Below are positions 1 to 11,080 of a stretch of 64,000 nt of DNA, in pieces. This DNA is from Tubiluchus corallicola (lineage: Eukaryota > Priapulida > Priapulimorpha > Priapulimorphida > Tubiluchidae). The stretch is from assembly GCA_030141605.1 (NCBI GenBank), contig JAQGDQ010002383.1, positions 193,001-257,000 of the forward strand. The letters run 5' to 3'. Each line of letters begins with the position of its first letter. Position 1 is the first letter of the stretch. The notes under the pieces were generated by a model that saw only the letters and a program-made list of their open reading frames with translations, was not told the origin of the DNA and did no database searches. The translations under genes were made by a program, and so were the position numbers.

Positions 1-404
1 ATGAAAACTGAGAGTCTTTGCGGACTATTGCGAGCGCAGTGGATACGCACCCTAAGTTATGCTGATATTATCCTTGAATTATTGGGCCGCATTAAACAGG
101 AAGGCTTGTCCACATCACGACATGATTGATCAAGATTATTGACCAAGATTATCATTTTCACAACACTGAAATTACACGGAGCGTGAAACCCTTTGAAATC
201 GAGCAACAATACAGCTCCTATCACGCACGGTAATAATTAAAGTGGGAGAGAAGAAATTGGATGAAACATCTCAAACTTCCATCAAGAAAAGTTGAGCATT
301 TCGTCCTTGAGTCTTGTCAGGTGGTTATTAATCTTCCTGAGCTGATCTCAGTCACAAAAGTGCAATGACAAAATATAGCAATCATTCTGCAAGCGACACC
401 CACA

Positions 405-500
405 CAGTGGTGGATTTAGGACAGGGCCACTGGGGTTGCTGCTCCGGGGCTTCCACGTAAGAGGGTCCTCCATAATGTGCATATAATCAAGTTCATTTAC
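405..500 (+). mobile_element. Solo hAT-like transposon end (fragment)
   Basis: The sequence CAGTGGTGGATTTAGG followed by a GGGCC-rich stretch resembles the terminal inverted repeat of hAT-family DNA transposons, which commonly begin CAGTGG or CAGGG. I found no partner end and no matching 8-bp target duplication, so this is at best a truncated copy. The call rests on recognition of the terminal motif only. Confidence 0.3.
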
Positions 501-554
501 TACACATTGTTGACTTTAATTAACTAAATTTATGATAAAACAATAATAACAATC

Positions 555-738
555 ATGACTGACTGACTAGCTGGCTGGCTGGCTGACTGTCTGACTGACA
601 GACTAACTGACTGACTGACTCATTGACTCACTCACTCACTGATTTGATTTAACTATTTATTTCGAACTGACTGACTGACGGACTGCCTGCCTGCCTGACT
701 TACTGATTGACTAACTAACTAAATGAATGAATGAATGA
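555..738. repeat. Degenerate GACT tetranucleotide array
   Basis: Imperfect runs of GACT/CTGA units with GGCT, GCCT and TGAA variants, broken by about 20 bases of non-repeat sequence. A similar array lies at 10.1-10.3 kb. Confidence 0.85.
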
Positions 739-3289
739 CTTTTTGGATATTTACACATTTTACTTACTTTCTTAGACTTAAGTTAATCAGCCATTAGCGA
801 TATGTCATCAAAGGATTCAAAATTGCTAAAAAATACAATAAAGAGGCGTTTGGCGGACTGTGCTATGAGAGCTTACATCACTCACCCAGATGCTCTATAA
901 CCGGTTGCTCTGGGACGCCTACATTTCTTAATTCAATCTGTGCTCACGAGACGCTAACCAACACCTTACAGAGACAATTTGGGATACCTATTTTTGCATA
1001 ACGCCGTGACTGACCTAATGTACAAACTATCGATAATTTGCAGCCATTTTAAACATTAAGGTGCGTCTTAAATACGATAAATAATTCAAAGATGCATTCA
1101 TCTTAAACCGCCACCTCCAAATAGTGCACATATTAGAATTAGAATTTCGTGAAGATACAATTGCACTTACTTCTGCTTCCATACACTGCGTGGTCATCTA
1201 GAATCTCATTGACTTAACACGATGGGTAGATGATAAAAGATATATGTTCGTCCACAAATGCACGTTCTTTACATTTAGCACATGGCTTCATCAGCATTCT
1301 TAACTTCTACTTCAACTAGGTAGCGAAAATGCGATTGGTTGACATTATTAAAGGAATCATGATAGTGAGGTAACTTTTTATTTGCATGTCTATTAAACTT
1401 CGTTCATTAGAAAAACAAATAACCGTTCACAAATACAAATATTATCGATGTATAAACGTTATTTGTACACAGTCCATCTTGGCGCGAGTGAATCATGAGA
1501 GTACGCTGCACAAAATTACTTGCCTCTGTCGTGGGATAAACTTGTTTCAAAATTGAAGCCAAGTCAAGCTTAACCGGCTTATCACTTGCACTGCCTATTG
1601 GTCGCCACTAGTTAAAGTTGAGTAAACAAACACAAGTTTATAATGTCAGCTAAAACTTTCAGTATGGAGGAAGTTTTTATTCAACAAAAAAACGATTAGC
1701 ATGTAACAGAAATTATTTAGGACAAGTGTACAGCTGAAAATGTATGTATTATGCGAACATCGGATAATTCGTACAAGCGCATCGTTCGTATTAACCGAAG
1801 TTATGCTTGTGCCGCCATAGTCTTTAATTACAGCTTGCATTTCGTGCAGATTTGCTTTTTTGGATACTGCATGTTGTTTCTGATGTGTCATCACGATTGT
1901 TTATCATATTACAAAAGTTGCTAAACAAGCGCCACCTTGCTGTAACCTTGGGTGTTACGTAAACTTAGCACATAGAAAATTCAGCGCACAAAGGGTTAGA
2001 ATGACAATGGATGTTAAAACGACACCCAATTAGCGTGACACTTGAGACCCAAAACTCAATTACCTGCAGACTAAGTTCAAGTGACAACTCTCAATTAACA
2101 GAGGATGTTTTTAACTTAGAAACGTTTTTTAAAGCTTTTGTTCTGAAATATCTAACACTCTGAGGAGATTTTGTCAGACAATAATATCAGTAATTCGATG
2201 AACAGATAATAAATTTACACTACTGGATGTTGTCTTAATTTACTTTGGCAAAATTTGGCTGTGCACCACAGAGTCCTGTGACAGTGGAAGCTATTACAGC
2301 GGTCTCCTCCAGAAAGGAGAGGAGCGTCATTTCCAGTGAGGGACTTCTCTTATACGAGCATCATAAAGAACATCATTAAAGAAAGCAAGCTGTGCTTCAA
2401 TAAAAACAAACTTTATTAAGAAGACTTGGTCAGAAGTTAGATGCTCAGGTTCGCTTATTTTCGTTTTCTACTCCCGCCCTAGAATCTCTCTTGAATAAGT
2501 CCATTTATTTACAGCTGTGCTGCAAGACTTACCAGCTGAAAAATCAGAAATCACCAAGACAACATGGTGATTGTGGAAAGTGCTATTTTTGGTGAGATGC
2601 GCTCCATGCATGGAGGTTAGTGAGACATAGGATGTTTGTAAGAATTAAAAGCGTCTGTAGAACATGTGTTTATCAGTAAGAGATTGCCACTTCATTTTCT
2701 GTATACATAATAACACCAAAATTATGTGTTTATTTATATTTACGTAATACAAATTACAGTGATAAAATAATTTCTCAGTTACTAAAGTAAATTATGCATG
2801 CAAACTACAGACGATATTACGATAAATAAAAAGTTAAAACTGGCTGAAATATATGGTGAAATGTGCCAATATCGTACACGTCGGACAATTCGTTTTAGGC
2901 TTTTACAGAATATAACAAGATAGTATAGACACTCTTTTTCCTTCCTTCCTTTTCCACCCTTTCATTAGTAAAAGAGAAGAAAAACAGAGTTTATTCCACT
3001 TTGTTATTTTTGGTACAACCTTGAAGCTCACTGTTCGATATTAGCCCAATATTTTACCCAATATAATTTTATAAAGCATTAAAACGATTCTGCATTAAAT
3101 TACGGTAAGATTAAACAAAGAATAAAAAGAAAATGTGTCTCAAATGTGAGCCCTTTCTTTAGGCCGTCCCTAGCAGAAGTGAATGCTTGACTGAGATTCA
3201 TTTATTTACACTCTATGAATGAATGTCTTTGTGCACGAGTTACAGGAAGCTGTAACTCGTTAAAACGTAAAACGTTAAAAATGAAAACT

Positions 3290-4198
3290 TTAGAAAACTA
3301 AATACAATGCAAAACTACGCACTTAGATTAATTCATGGCTCCTCTAACAAAACTGCTAAACAACATGCTGCTTCTGCAACAAGCTTAAGAGCGTCCGCAA
3401 AAATACCAATATCAGAAGCCTATCGAGATTACAAAACACTGATATTTCTTTATAAATATATCAATAAACTGAGCATTCCATTTATAAACAATCCCTTAGC
3501 ATTCATTCCTGATACCACTTTAAACAATAGAACACACAATTTAAAGCAAATTACAGTAAACAATAAATTTGGAAATAACTCTATATCAAAACAGGCCATA
3601 CATTTATGGAACTTACTACTCAGTGACATAAAACTAATAGAATCTCTCCACCAATTTAAAAAGAAATTAAAAGAATATCAATATAACAGGTGTCAAGTTC
3701 CACATTGTGCATCTGATACTAATTACACAGACTCAACTTTCATCTACCCCCGCCCCTGACTCCATAAAACGATTAAAAAAGTAAAATTTTTAAAAAATTA
3801 TGTAATGTAATACGTGTTACGTCAGTTTTGTAATGTCAAATGTAAAAATAGTGAAAGTAATGAGTTAACATTAACAAAATGTAATGAGTGAAATTTATGT
3901 AATGTAAAGCATGTTTCTGTTGTGTCATGAAAAATGTATATATGTGTAAAATATGTCATGTAAAATTTAATGTACTTTTGTAATATTGTTTTGTAAAAAT
4001 ATTTTAATATTGTGTTTGTAAATATGTTCATTTATTGCATATAATTAGGCCTTAGTTTTGCACTTTAGTTTTTTTTTTAGTCTGCACTGGACGCATTTGT
4101 CTTGAACAGTGTTGTTATTTTAACATTACGCTGAGGATTACTCAATTTTATTATAATGAGTGAGCCATTTTAATGACAAATAAAGAATTAATATATAT
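3290..4198 (+). mobile_element. 5'-truncated LINE (CR1/Jockey-type) 3' end
   Basis: An open frame of about 150 codons (ATG at 3307, stop near 3759) carries the signature of the C-terminal part of a non-LTR reverse transcriptase: a MQNYALRLIHG segment, then ISEAYRDYKTLIFLYKYIN, a WNLLL motif and a lysine-rich FKKKLKEY tail. The frame has no catalytic YxDD motif, so the element is severely 5'-truncated and cannot be autonomous. A roughly 440-bp AT-rich 3' UTR follows, ending in AATAAAG and a TA-rich tail near 4198. The last ~110 bases recur at 37.9-38.05 kb, which identifies a repeated family. Assignment to the CR1/Jockey group is by pattern only; I see no target duplication. Confidence 0.75.
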
Positions 4199-5293
4199 AT
4201 ATATAAGCCATGTGATTTTGGCAATTGTTTTGTTGGAGAAAAATGTTACAAATAATCCGCTTTACGTTCATTTTCTGGTAATCTCTAATAATAGCCTAGG
4301 ACGCCAAAGTTTGAGGAGCGTCACGTTTTAGACAAAATTCTTATTCTCCTCGGAAAATGTGCATACTTTCATATTCATGTAAACGGCGCATGTTATAACA
4401 CACCACAGGCAGTTACTCATCTCCCCTTCTATATATGTACCACATAACAAACAGATGCAAGGTATTACACAACAAACAGTTGCGCAATTGCACGAATATA
4501 AACGCTGTGCAAATACACATAAATAAGAATGATCACGTAGAAACTAGGTTAATAGTGTTTCTAATACACCACAAGTAATTGTTTAATCTGCTCATTGCAT
4601 TAACAGCCACAAATTCACAATAGAGATGGGCAGCACAGAACTAGGGCGTCGCAAAGTCTTGATACGCCCCTGCTAATAGCGCAGGTACTCAACGAAAAAA
4701 GTAGTTACTAGAATAGCAATCTCATGTAAATTATAGAGACATATAAAAACATGCGATAAACTGATTTGAGGAAAGCAGGAATAATGGTGATCTTGTCATG
4801 GAACTTGGGATATATAAGAACGCTAACGCTGTTGTTTGAAATTTCCTTAATGTCTGCTGTTCGTGTAACACTGGCGTGGCTCTTTGATATCGATTATTTG
4901 CAAGTTACCACATGGACGTGGATCGTCTTGTGTTTTTGTTTGCGGAGTTTTTTTTTGTTTGCTTGCTTCAAATTTTTGCTCACTGTTTGTAAGTTGGTTT
5001 TCTTAACTCAAATAGCAAATGCTCGTGGCCCAGAACGTTTAAAAAATTTTATGTGAAAAACTACAAAACCAAACGCCAAAAAAATGTTTCACGTATTAAA
5101 TAACTTGTAAATGTGTTTGGGCAACATTCCGGGGATTTTTCCTTGCACAAGTAAGATGCTGGAAAGCAAACACAAGTATACGTAGATGATTTTAAGTTAT
5201 TTTCATTAATGGAAATGCGTTCTGCAGGCTTTGCTATTTATTACATGCAGAAATGGGATGTTTTGTGTGTCAGTGCAAAACCAGAGACCTCTC
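4199..5293. other. Gene-free stretch
   Basis: A hydrophobic 96-codon open frame at 4766-5056 has no ATG at its start and no recognisable motif, so I do not call it. Nothing else is supported here. Confidence 0.4.
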
Positions 5294-5863
5294 TGTTGAT
5301 GTTGTTGTTGTTGGCATTTTTCTGTCTCGGAAGACAATGGAGTGTGCGCTAAGAGAGTCAGTTATTGATCACATTGATGGAGCTGCAGCGTCGACTGTGG
5401 CTGAGCAGTCCGATCCTTGAACCACTGGAGTGGCTTCTCCAGGGCGCACGCCTGGGTAAGGTGTATGGAGATCCTGAGTTGCCCAGACAACAGGAACCCC
5501 TCTCTTCCTCCCTGGTGTAGTGCAGAGAAAGCAGAGCGATACGTTTAGTACTAGGTTGACTGCAGGAGGTGCCGGAGTCAGTGAGCATGCTGCATTGGTC
5601 CGCCTTCGGGGCTCCACTCCTGATTTGGAAGGTTTACTCCTCTACACATGGCCGTTGGGTCTCTTGACCTCCTCCGCCCTCTAACCGTTGGCTGCTTGTG
5701 CAGCTCCTCCGCCTAGTGTCGAGATACAGTGTGCGCATCCCGCAAGCCTACAGCACCTGATATTCCTAGGCGGTCACCTATCCAAGTACTAACCAGGCTC
5801 TACGTTGTTTAACTTCGGTGATCAGACGAGAACCGGTGTTTTCAACGTGATTTCGCCGTAGTC
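5294..5863 (-). mobile_element. 5S-rRNA-derived SINE, full-length copy
   Basis: Read on the minus strand, 5863 to 5744 is a 120-nt 5S rRNA-like sequence: it opens with ACTACGGCG, contains the intragenic promoter core (AAGTTAAACAACGTAG, then GCCTGGTTAG and GGATAGGTGACCGCC) and ends GGTGCTGTAGGCTT. It continues without a terminator into an unrelated ~430-bp body and a short CAA-rich tail near 5296-5316. A 5S head fused to a body and tail is the structure of the SINE3 class, in which RNA polymerase III starts from the internal 5S promoter. A second copy at 49.56 kb shares head and body, so this is a dispersed family and not a 5S gene. Small open frames inside (5358-5617) are incidental. Confidence 0.9.
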
Positions 5864-7734
5864 ACAGAGACATATAGAGATCTCTCTATTTCCGTAGCAA
5901 AACGTTTGTTTCTGCGGCAAAACTGTGTGCTAGCCATCTATCGTAAATGTCGAATGAAAATAAAATATTTTTTATGATTTGTTTCTGTTTTTAAAATTTT
6001 CTTCATTTTTCAAACTTTTATAGTCATTTAAAGACTTTACAAGCAAGATTCGATACATTCGAAACGCAGCGTTCAATTTTGTAAAGGTTAATTGGGCCCT
6101 GTAAAGCTATTTGACTTGCAGTGTGTCCACCTCCAGGGAAATTCCTCAGATTGAGATGACATTGACTGAACTAGTCCTATTCGAAATACAGCTACAGGCT
6201 GGCCTGTGATTAGATATGGACACAGGCTATTGTTTCATAGAAATGGCTTCTATTTCGCTCTAAGACGAGTCAATAATTTGAAATGAAAAGGCGAGTTTTG
6301 CGCCCTAAAGCACAAGTGGGCTTTCAAATTTTATCTCTGCATCCACTCACCGCCCCCTTGTAATTTCAGTAACTCCCTCTTGAGTGAGGCGGGATGTCAT
6401 TTGGATGAGTAATCCTTGACATTCTTACATGAAGTTGCCTCAATTAAATCACCCGTATGTGGAAACTGTACACAAATCCAAGACATATACATACTGCCTA
6501 CTAAAATTAAACGGCTACCTGTATGTAATTAAGTGATCGTCTGCAATTAATTTGTCCACGTTTAATTGCTGACAATCAAGTAATACTCTTACGCTCACGT
6601 GTAAAGGGTTCACCAAATAATAGGCGACCTCGTACCGGAAAAGACCGTAATAGATTAAAGCCGACAAAACCATGAAAAGAATCACTTAATTCTGAATAAA
6701 GAACGTGCACTTGTTTTAATAACCTATATTGTCGCCATTCGTAGCTCTGGTGGCGACTAATCGACGTCGGGTACACAGTCACCGGAATTTCTCAATGAGA
6801 CTGCTGTTATGACTCATTTCCTCAGCAACTTTGTTGAATTTGTTATTTCTGAGGATAAAAAGTAGGATAAAATTTAGAAAATAGATTACAATATTAGAAA
6901 AAACACCGAAACATTTATATTATATCTACTTCTAGTTCTAGTAACTTCTGTGCCTAGTGCGTTCAACGTTTCTTGCCCATACCAGTACTTTCAACAATTT
7001 AATTCAATTCTTCTTTGTTTCTGTAAAAGAAATTGCACACAGAGACCCATAGAGAAATTACTGTGGTAAGACTACAGAAACCCACAAGTTGTTCATATAT
7101 TTAAGACGTCAGCAAAAATTCAGCCACTGTATGCAGTGATATCTCTCTCACTTAATTTTAACGATGGTGAATACAGGTAATTTCATTACAATTTCTATAC
7201 AAACTAAAAACTGTGAAAGTAAAGAAAACCGGGAAACTGTCATTTGCTCGCAGGACACGTGTCTAATGCGAGTAACGAAATGTGAAGCATTGTTAGTGAT
7301 GCTTAGTTAGGCTCATTCAGCTTGACAACAGGAGTTGCGTTGTTTCGTGAGCAAATAAATCCAATTTAGAGGCACTAGAAAGGTCGTTGAAGTCAATCGT
7401 CCATCGTGTTTCATGACCATTGTCAGGCTGCCTACTTTAATGCCGTTTTCATTTCATGTCAATCTTTAATGTCGTAGAAATTTTTACGGCATCTCAAAAA
7501 AAAACTTGAGAACATTTTACTAACATCTTAAGAAACTGAAGAGTTTCTATTAACTCATCGTAAATGATTTTCGTAACTCATCATAAATAAATAAAATTGC
7601 AAGGATGTTTACTGGAGAAAGTGATTCGTTTTTGCACCTTCACGGGTCGTACAAATGTGCAAAAATTAAGTAGCTATTTAACCATAAATATTTGTGATCA
7701 ATTTAATTAAGAAAAAAAAACAAGCGAAAACTAG
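5864..7734. other. Gene-free stretch
   Basis: AT-rich sequence with no supported gene. Short open frames such as 6576-6782 on the minus strand show no motif. Confidence 0.4.
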
Positions 7735-8346
7735 TTAAAGGAAAACAGGATGATTTTTCACATGCCGCCCTATATTTATAAGTATACAGCAAAAAGTATA
7801 CCGCATACATTTTAGCATCTATAATAATGCTAAAGTGTTTGTGATAATAAAATAATAGTTTAAAAACTTAACTGACGGCTGGAGATACCAGCAAGCGATG
7901 ACGTCAGAACTGAACACAGTTTTGTAACAGCCAAACATTCAACGAGCTTGATGCAAGTGTTTGCAAAAAACAGAAATGGAAGTATAATGCTACTGTACAA
8001 CATTGACTGTGGTACACAAAAAACTTGTCGAATTTATGTTTAAAACTTTAAAACTTAAAACCGCCGTGTTGTCATGCTATTTCACCAAAAAAAGGTAATA
8101 CGTCAGAACTGAACAGAGACGTACAGTGCTTGTTTTTTATGCAATGTGTTTTCGAGATGCAGATACTATGTCTATTTAACTACTGTAGCTAATGGCGCAT
8201 GAACACCGAGCGCACGCAAAATTAAACTTTGGTGGTAATAATTCTTTTACGTAAGTCACATAAAAAAACAATTATGTGCACTTTTAATATTTTACACATT
8301 AGATTACTTTTAGCTATAGCTTAAGATTGGGTCCTGTCCCCTTTAA
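7735..8346. mobile_element. TTAA-flanked inverted-repeat element, copy 1
   Basis: The left end reads TTAAAGGAAAACAGGAT and the right end, reverse-complemented, reads TTAAAGGGGACAGGACC; both begin with TTAA. The body matches 38,192-38,807 (for example a shared GGTGGTAATAATT...ACGTAAGTCAC stretch and AAGATTGGGTCC just inside the right end). A third relative at 52,823 has the same ends. There is no transposase frame. TTAA target sites are typical of piggyBac-type transposases, so mobilisation by one is an inference; the terminal bases do not closely match classical piggyBac ends. Confidence 0.75.
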
Positions 8347-8798
8347 GGAAAGAGTTGACAATTCTTTTTTTGTCTCGCTTTAGTGCACTTAGAAACGAAA
8401 CTACTCATTCATGCATTAATTTTAATTTTAACCAAATCTAGGCAGAATATTTTTAAGAATAACATACCGCATTGATAAGATATTATTTGTTCTTGTTGCC
8501 ATCTTTGTCGTGGTCGCGGTTGCGACTGCTGCTGCTATTGTTGTTATGTGTTGTTATTTCAAGTAAGCATTCTAGAGAATTCTCTGCCTTGGGACCAGTA
8601 TGTGATCTCGCACATTATGTTAATTATGTAGAAATATCTGTAATCACGAACACGAAGCTAATTAATTACCATGCTGTATGTACCCAATAGAGCTATATTT
8701 ATTCTGCATCCTATGTCCATGTATTTTTCAAACAAATTACTGCTTCATGAAATCTTATCATGGATAGTCCTTAAAATCCCTGCGTAAGTTTCTAAAAA

Positions 8799-8994
8799 TC
8801 GATCAGAAGATAAGACAGGACAGGACAGGACAGGACAGGATTGGACAGGACATGGCGGGACAGGACAGGACAGGACAGGACAGGACAGGACAGGACAGGA
8901 CAGGACAGGGCAGGGCAGGGCAGGGCAGGGCAGGGCAGGGCAATACAAGATAAGATAAGATCTTTATTTAAATTCGAGCTTATCTTCTGATCGA
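8799..8994. repeat. Pentanucleotide array bounded by a 16-bp inverted repeat
   Basis: About 128 bp of tandem GGACA units grading into GGGCA units (8814-8942) is followed by AAGAT repeats. The block is bounded by a perfect 16-bp inverted repeat: TCGATCAGAAGATAAG at 8799-8814 and its reverse complement at 8979-8994. Cysteine/proline-rich open frames across it are products of the repeat. Confidence 0.85.
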
Positions 8995-9176
8995 AGAGAA
9001 CTAAATACATCAAAAACAATGGTGATTATGGTCAGACTGCTCACTCGTGAGAGTACTGTTATTTGGTGTTTCCGTGTGGTTGCACAACAATTTTCTTACT
9101 AAAATTTTGAAACGTATGTATAGTAGCGTCAGCTTATAGTAGGGGGTGAGCATTCTCTATCAGAAAGCAAAGAAGG

Positions 9177-9249
9177 AGTTTACAATTCCCCACGAAATTT
9201 TAAGTACTGTAACCCTAGACCTAACATTGTGTGTGGGGAATTGTAAACT
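9177..9249. repeat. 17-bp perfect inverted repeat (potential hairpin)
   Basis: AGTTTACAATTCCCCAC at 9177-9193 is perfectly complementary to 9233-9249, with a 39-base loop. It abuts a possible small transposon starting near 9242. Confidence 0.8.
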
Positions 9250-9589
9250 TTAGCCCAAGTGCGAATTCGAATCGAATCAAATTTTTGACTTTCGAAATCG
9301 CTCAAACCGAGTTTCAAAATTTCAAATCCAAATCGAACTCGAAAAAATAGTCTCGCAAAGATCACGCATATTGCTTAATTTTGTACCAAAGCAAAAAAAT
9401 ACTAACAATTTGGGTAAAAATCGTGCACTGAAATAGCAGCTAAATAATGGAGTTTGCATAACGTTTGAAACGGTTTAATCTTAAGGAACTTTTGTAGTAA
9501 AGTGCTGAATTACTCAAATCCAAAATTTTAAGTTCGAATAGAATTTGAATTAAAAAACTCGTTCGAACTGAATTCACCCCAAGCTTACA
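9242..9589. mobile_element. Possible inverted-repeat miniature element
   Basis: The left end TGTAAACTT and the reverse complement of the right end, TGTAAGCTT, are similar. Both continue into related GAATTCGAA-type sequence. No clear target duplication was found and no protein is encoded, so the family is not assigned. Confidence 0.35.
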
Positions 9590-10082
9590 GCGGAAAGCAC
9601 AGAGTGCTGATTACTGTACGACTGGAATTCAGGTTCACATTTACATTTCGTTGTAATAACTATCACATCTGCAACATTTATATTCACTGGCGAACTCTAC
9701 ACGATCACCTCTATTCATCATGTTGGTAAACTCTTTACCAATAAGTGGTTTCAGTCAATCGCTCATTAAAACAATTCACATTCAGAATACACACCGTCTC
9801 CATTGATTGAGCCACACGAATGCTTTTTCTAGTCACAAATTTGTAACCAAATTTGCCTTGCGAAGAACTGTGGAATGAAAGATGATTCGTTTTGGAAATT
9901 TTGTCCATAAATGAAATACACGGAAACGGAAGTATGACCGTGTATTTTCACCGTCATTGTTATTCTACGGCGATGGCACACTAGGTGACAGCGTCCGACA
10001 CCGGACATCAAGTTTTGGATTAAACGGAAGTGCCAATCGTCCCCCATTATAGATGACTTGATGGATAAGGCAACCCAGTAAA

Positions 10083-10342
10083 TGACTGACTGACAAACTG
10101 ACTGACTTCTTTAGCTAGGAACTACATGTGTTGCTGAGGGCTGTTCATTCTTTATTTGGTCGACTGCGTAGTTAACAACTGAATGACGGACTGGTTGACT
10201 GGCTGAGTGAGTGAGTGAGTGACTGACTGACTGACTGACTGACTGACTAACTGATTAACTGGCTAGCTAGCTGCTGACTGATTGACTAGCTGACTGACTG
10301 ACTGACCGACTAACCGACCGACCGACCGACCGACAGACTGAC
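10083..10342. repeat. Interrupted GACT/GACC tetranucleotide array
   Basis: GACT units at 10,083-10,107 and 10,175-10,342, shifting to GACC near the right end, with about 70 bases of unique sequence between them. Confidence 0.85.
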
Positions 10343-10859
10343 GCGTGAAAAGAAACAAGAATTTATTCTAGCTTATAGAATGTTTATCATCAAGAATGTT
10401 CGATTTCTTCATTGACAGATATCTTCTTATTTTGCTTAGGAATTTTCTGACTCTGCCAGTCTTTTTATTATCTAAAACGAATTACATTACTTTTTGCGCG
10501 ATCCAATTTGCACTGAACTACTTTGCTAAAATATTTACGATATAGAAATATTTTAATCGCAATATAAACTGGAGAGGGAGAATATTTAAACGGTAGAGGA
10601 CAATATCTTGACTGAGACAAACGTAAACGGCACGCGTCAAAACTTGTTACAAATTTGCAAGCATTAGATGACAAAATTGACAAACTGAAATTTATCTGTT
10701 ATATAACCAGTAGCTACAAGGGTGTCCTTGAAAATGGAAAAACAACAAGTTATACATGGAAGAATTCAATGCTTCAATGTAATTGGTTTGTGCCAGACGG
10801 TTTAGTTAGTAGTAAGGCGTAATGGTGTAATGGGGTAATAATAATCTCTGTTATGTAGT

Positions 10860-11080
<221 letters not shown>

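Larger units (their letters stand above)
1..3289. other. Gene-free stretch
   Basis: No open reading frame here has the composition or motif content of a protein, and I see no RNA gene. It contains a probable hAT end at 405 and a degenerate GACT array at 555-738; the rest is AT-rich single-copy-looking sequence. Confidence 0.5.

Noticed and set aside
4766-5056. Hydrophobic 96-codon frame as a small membrane protein
   Set aside because: It has no ATG at its start and no conserved motif, and its composition is expected of T-rich DNA.
5744-5863. A functional 5S rRNA gene
   Set aside because: There is no T-run terminator after the 120-nt head, substitutions occur at conserved positions, and the sequence continues into a body shared with a second copy.
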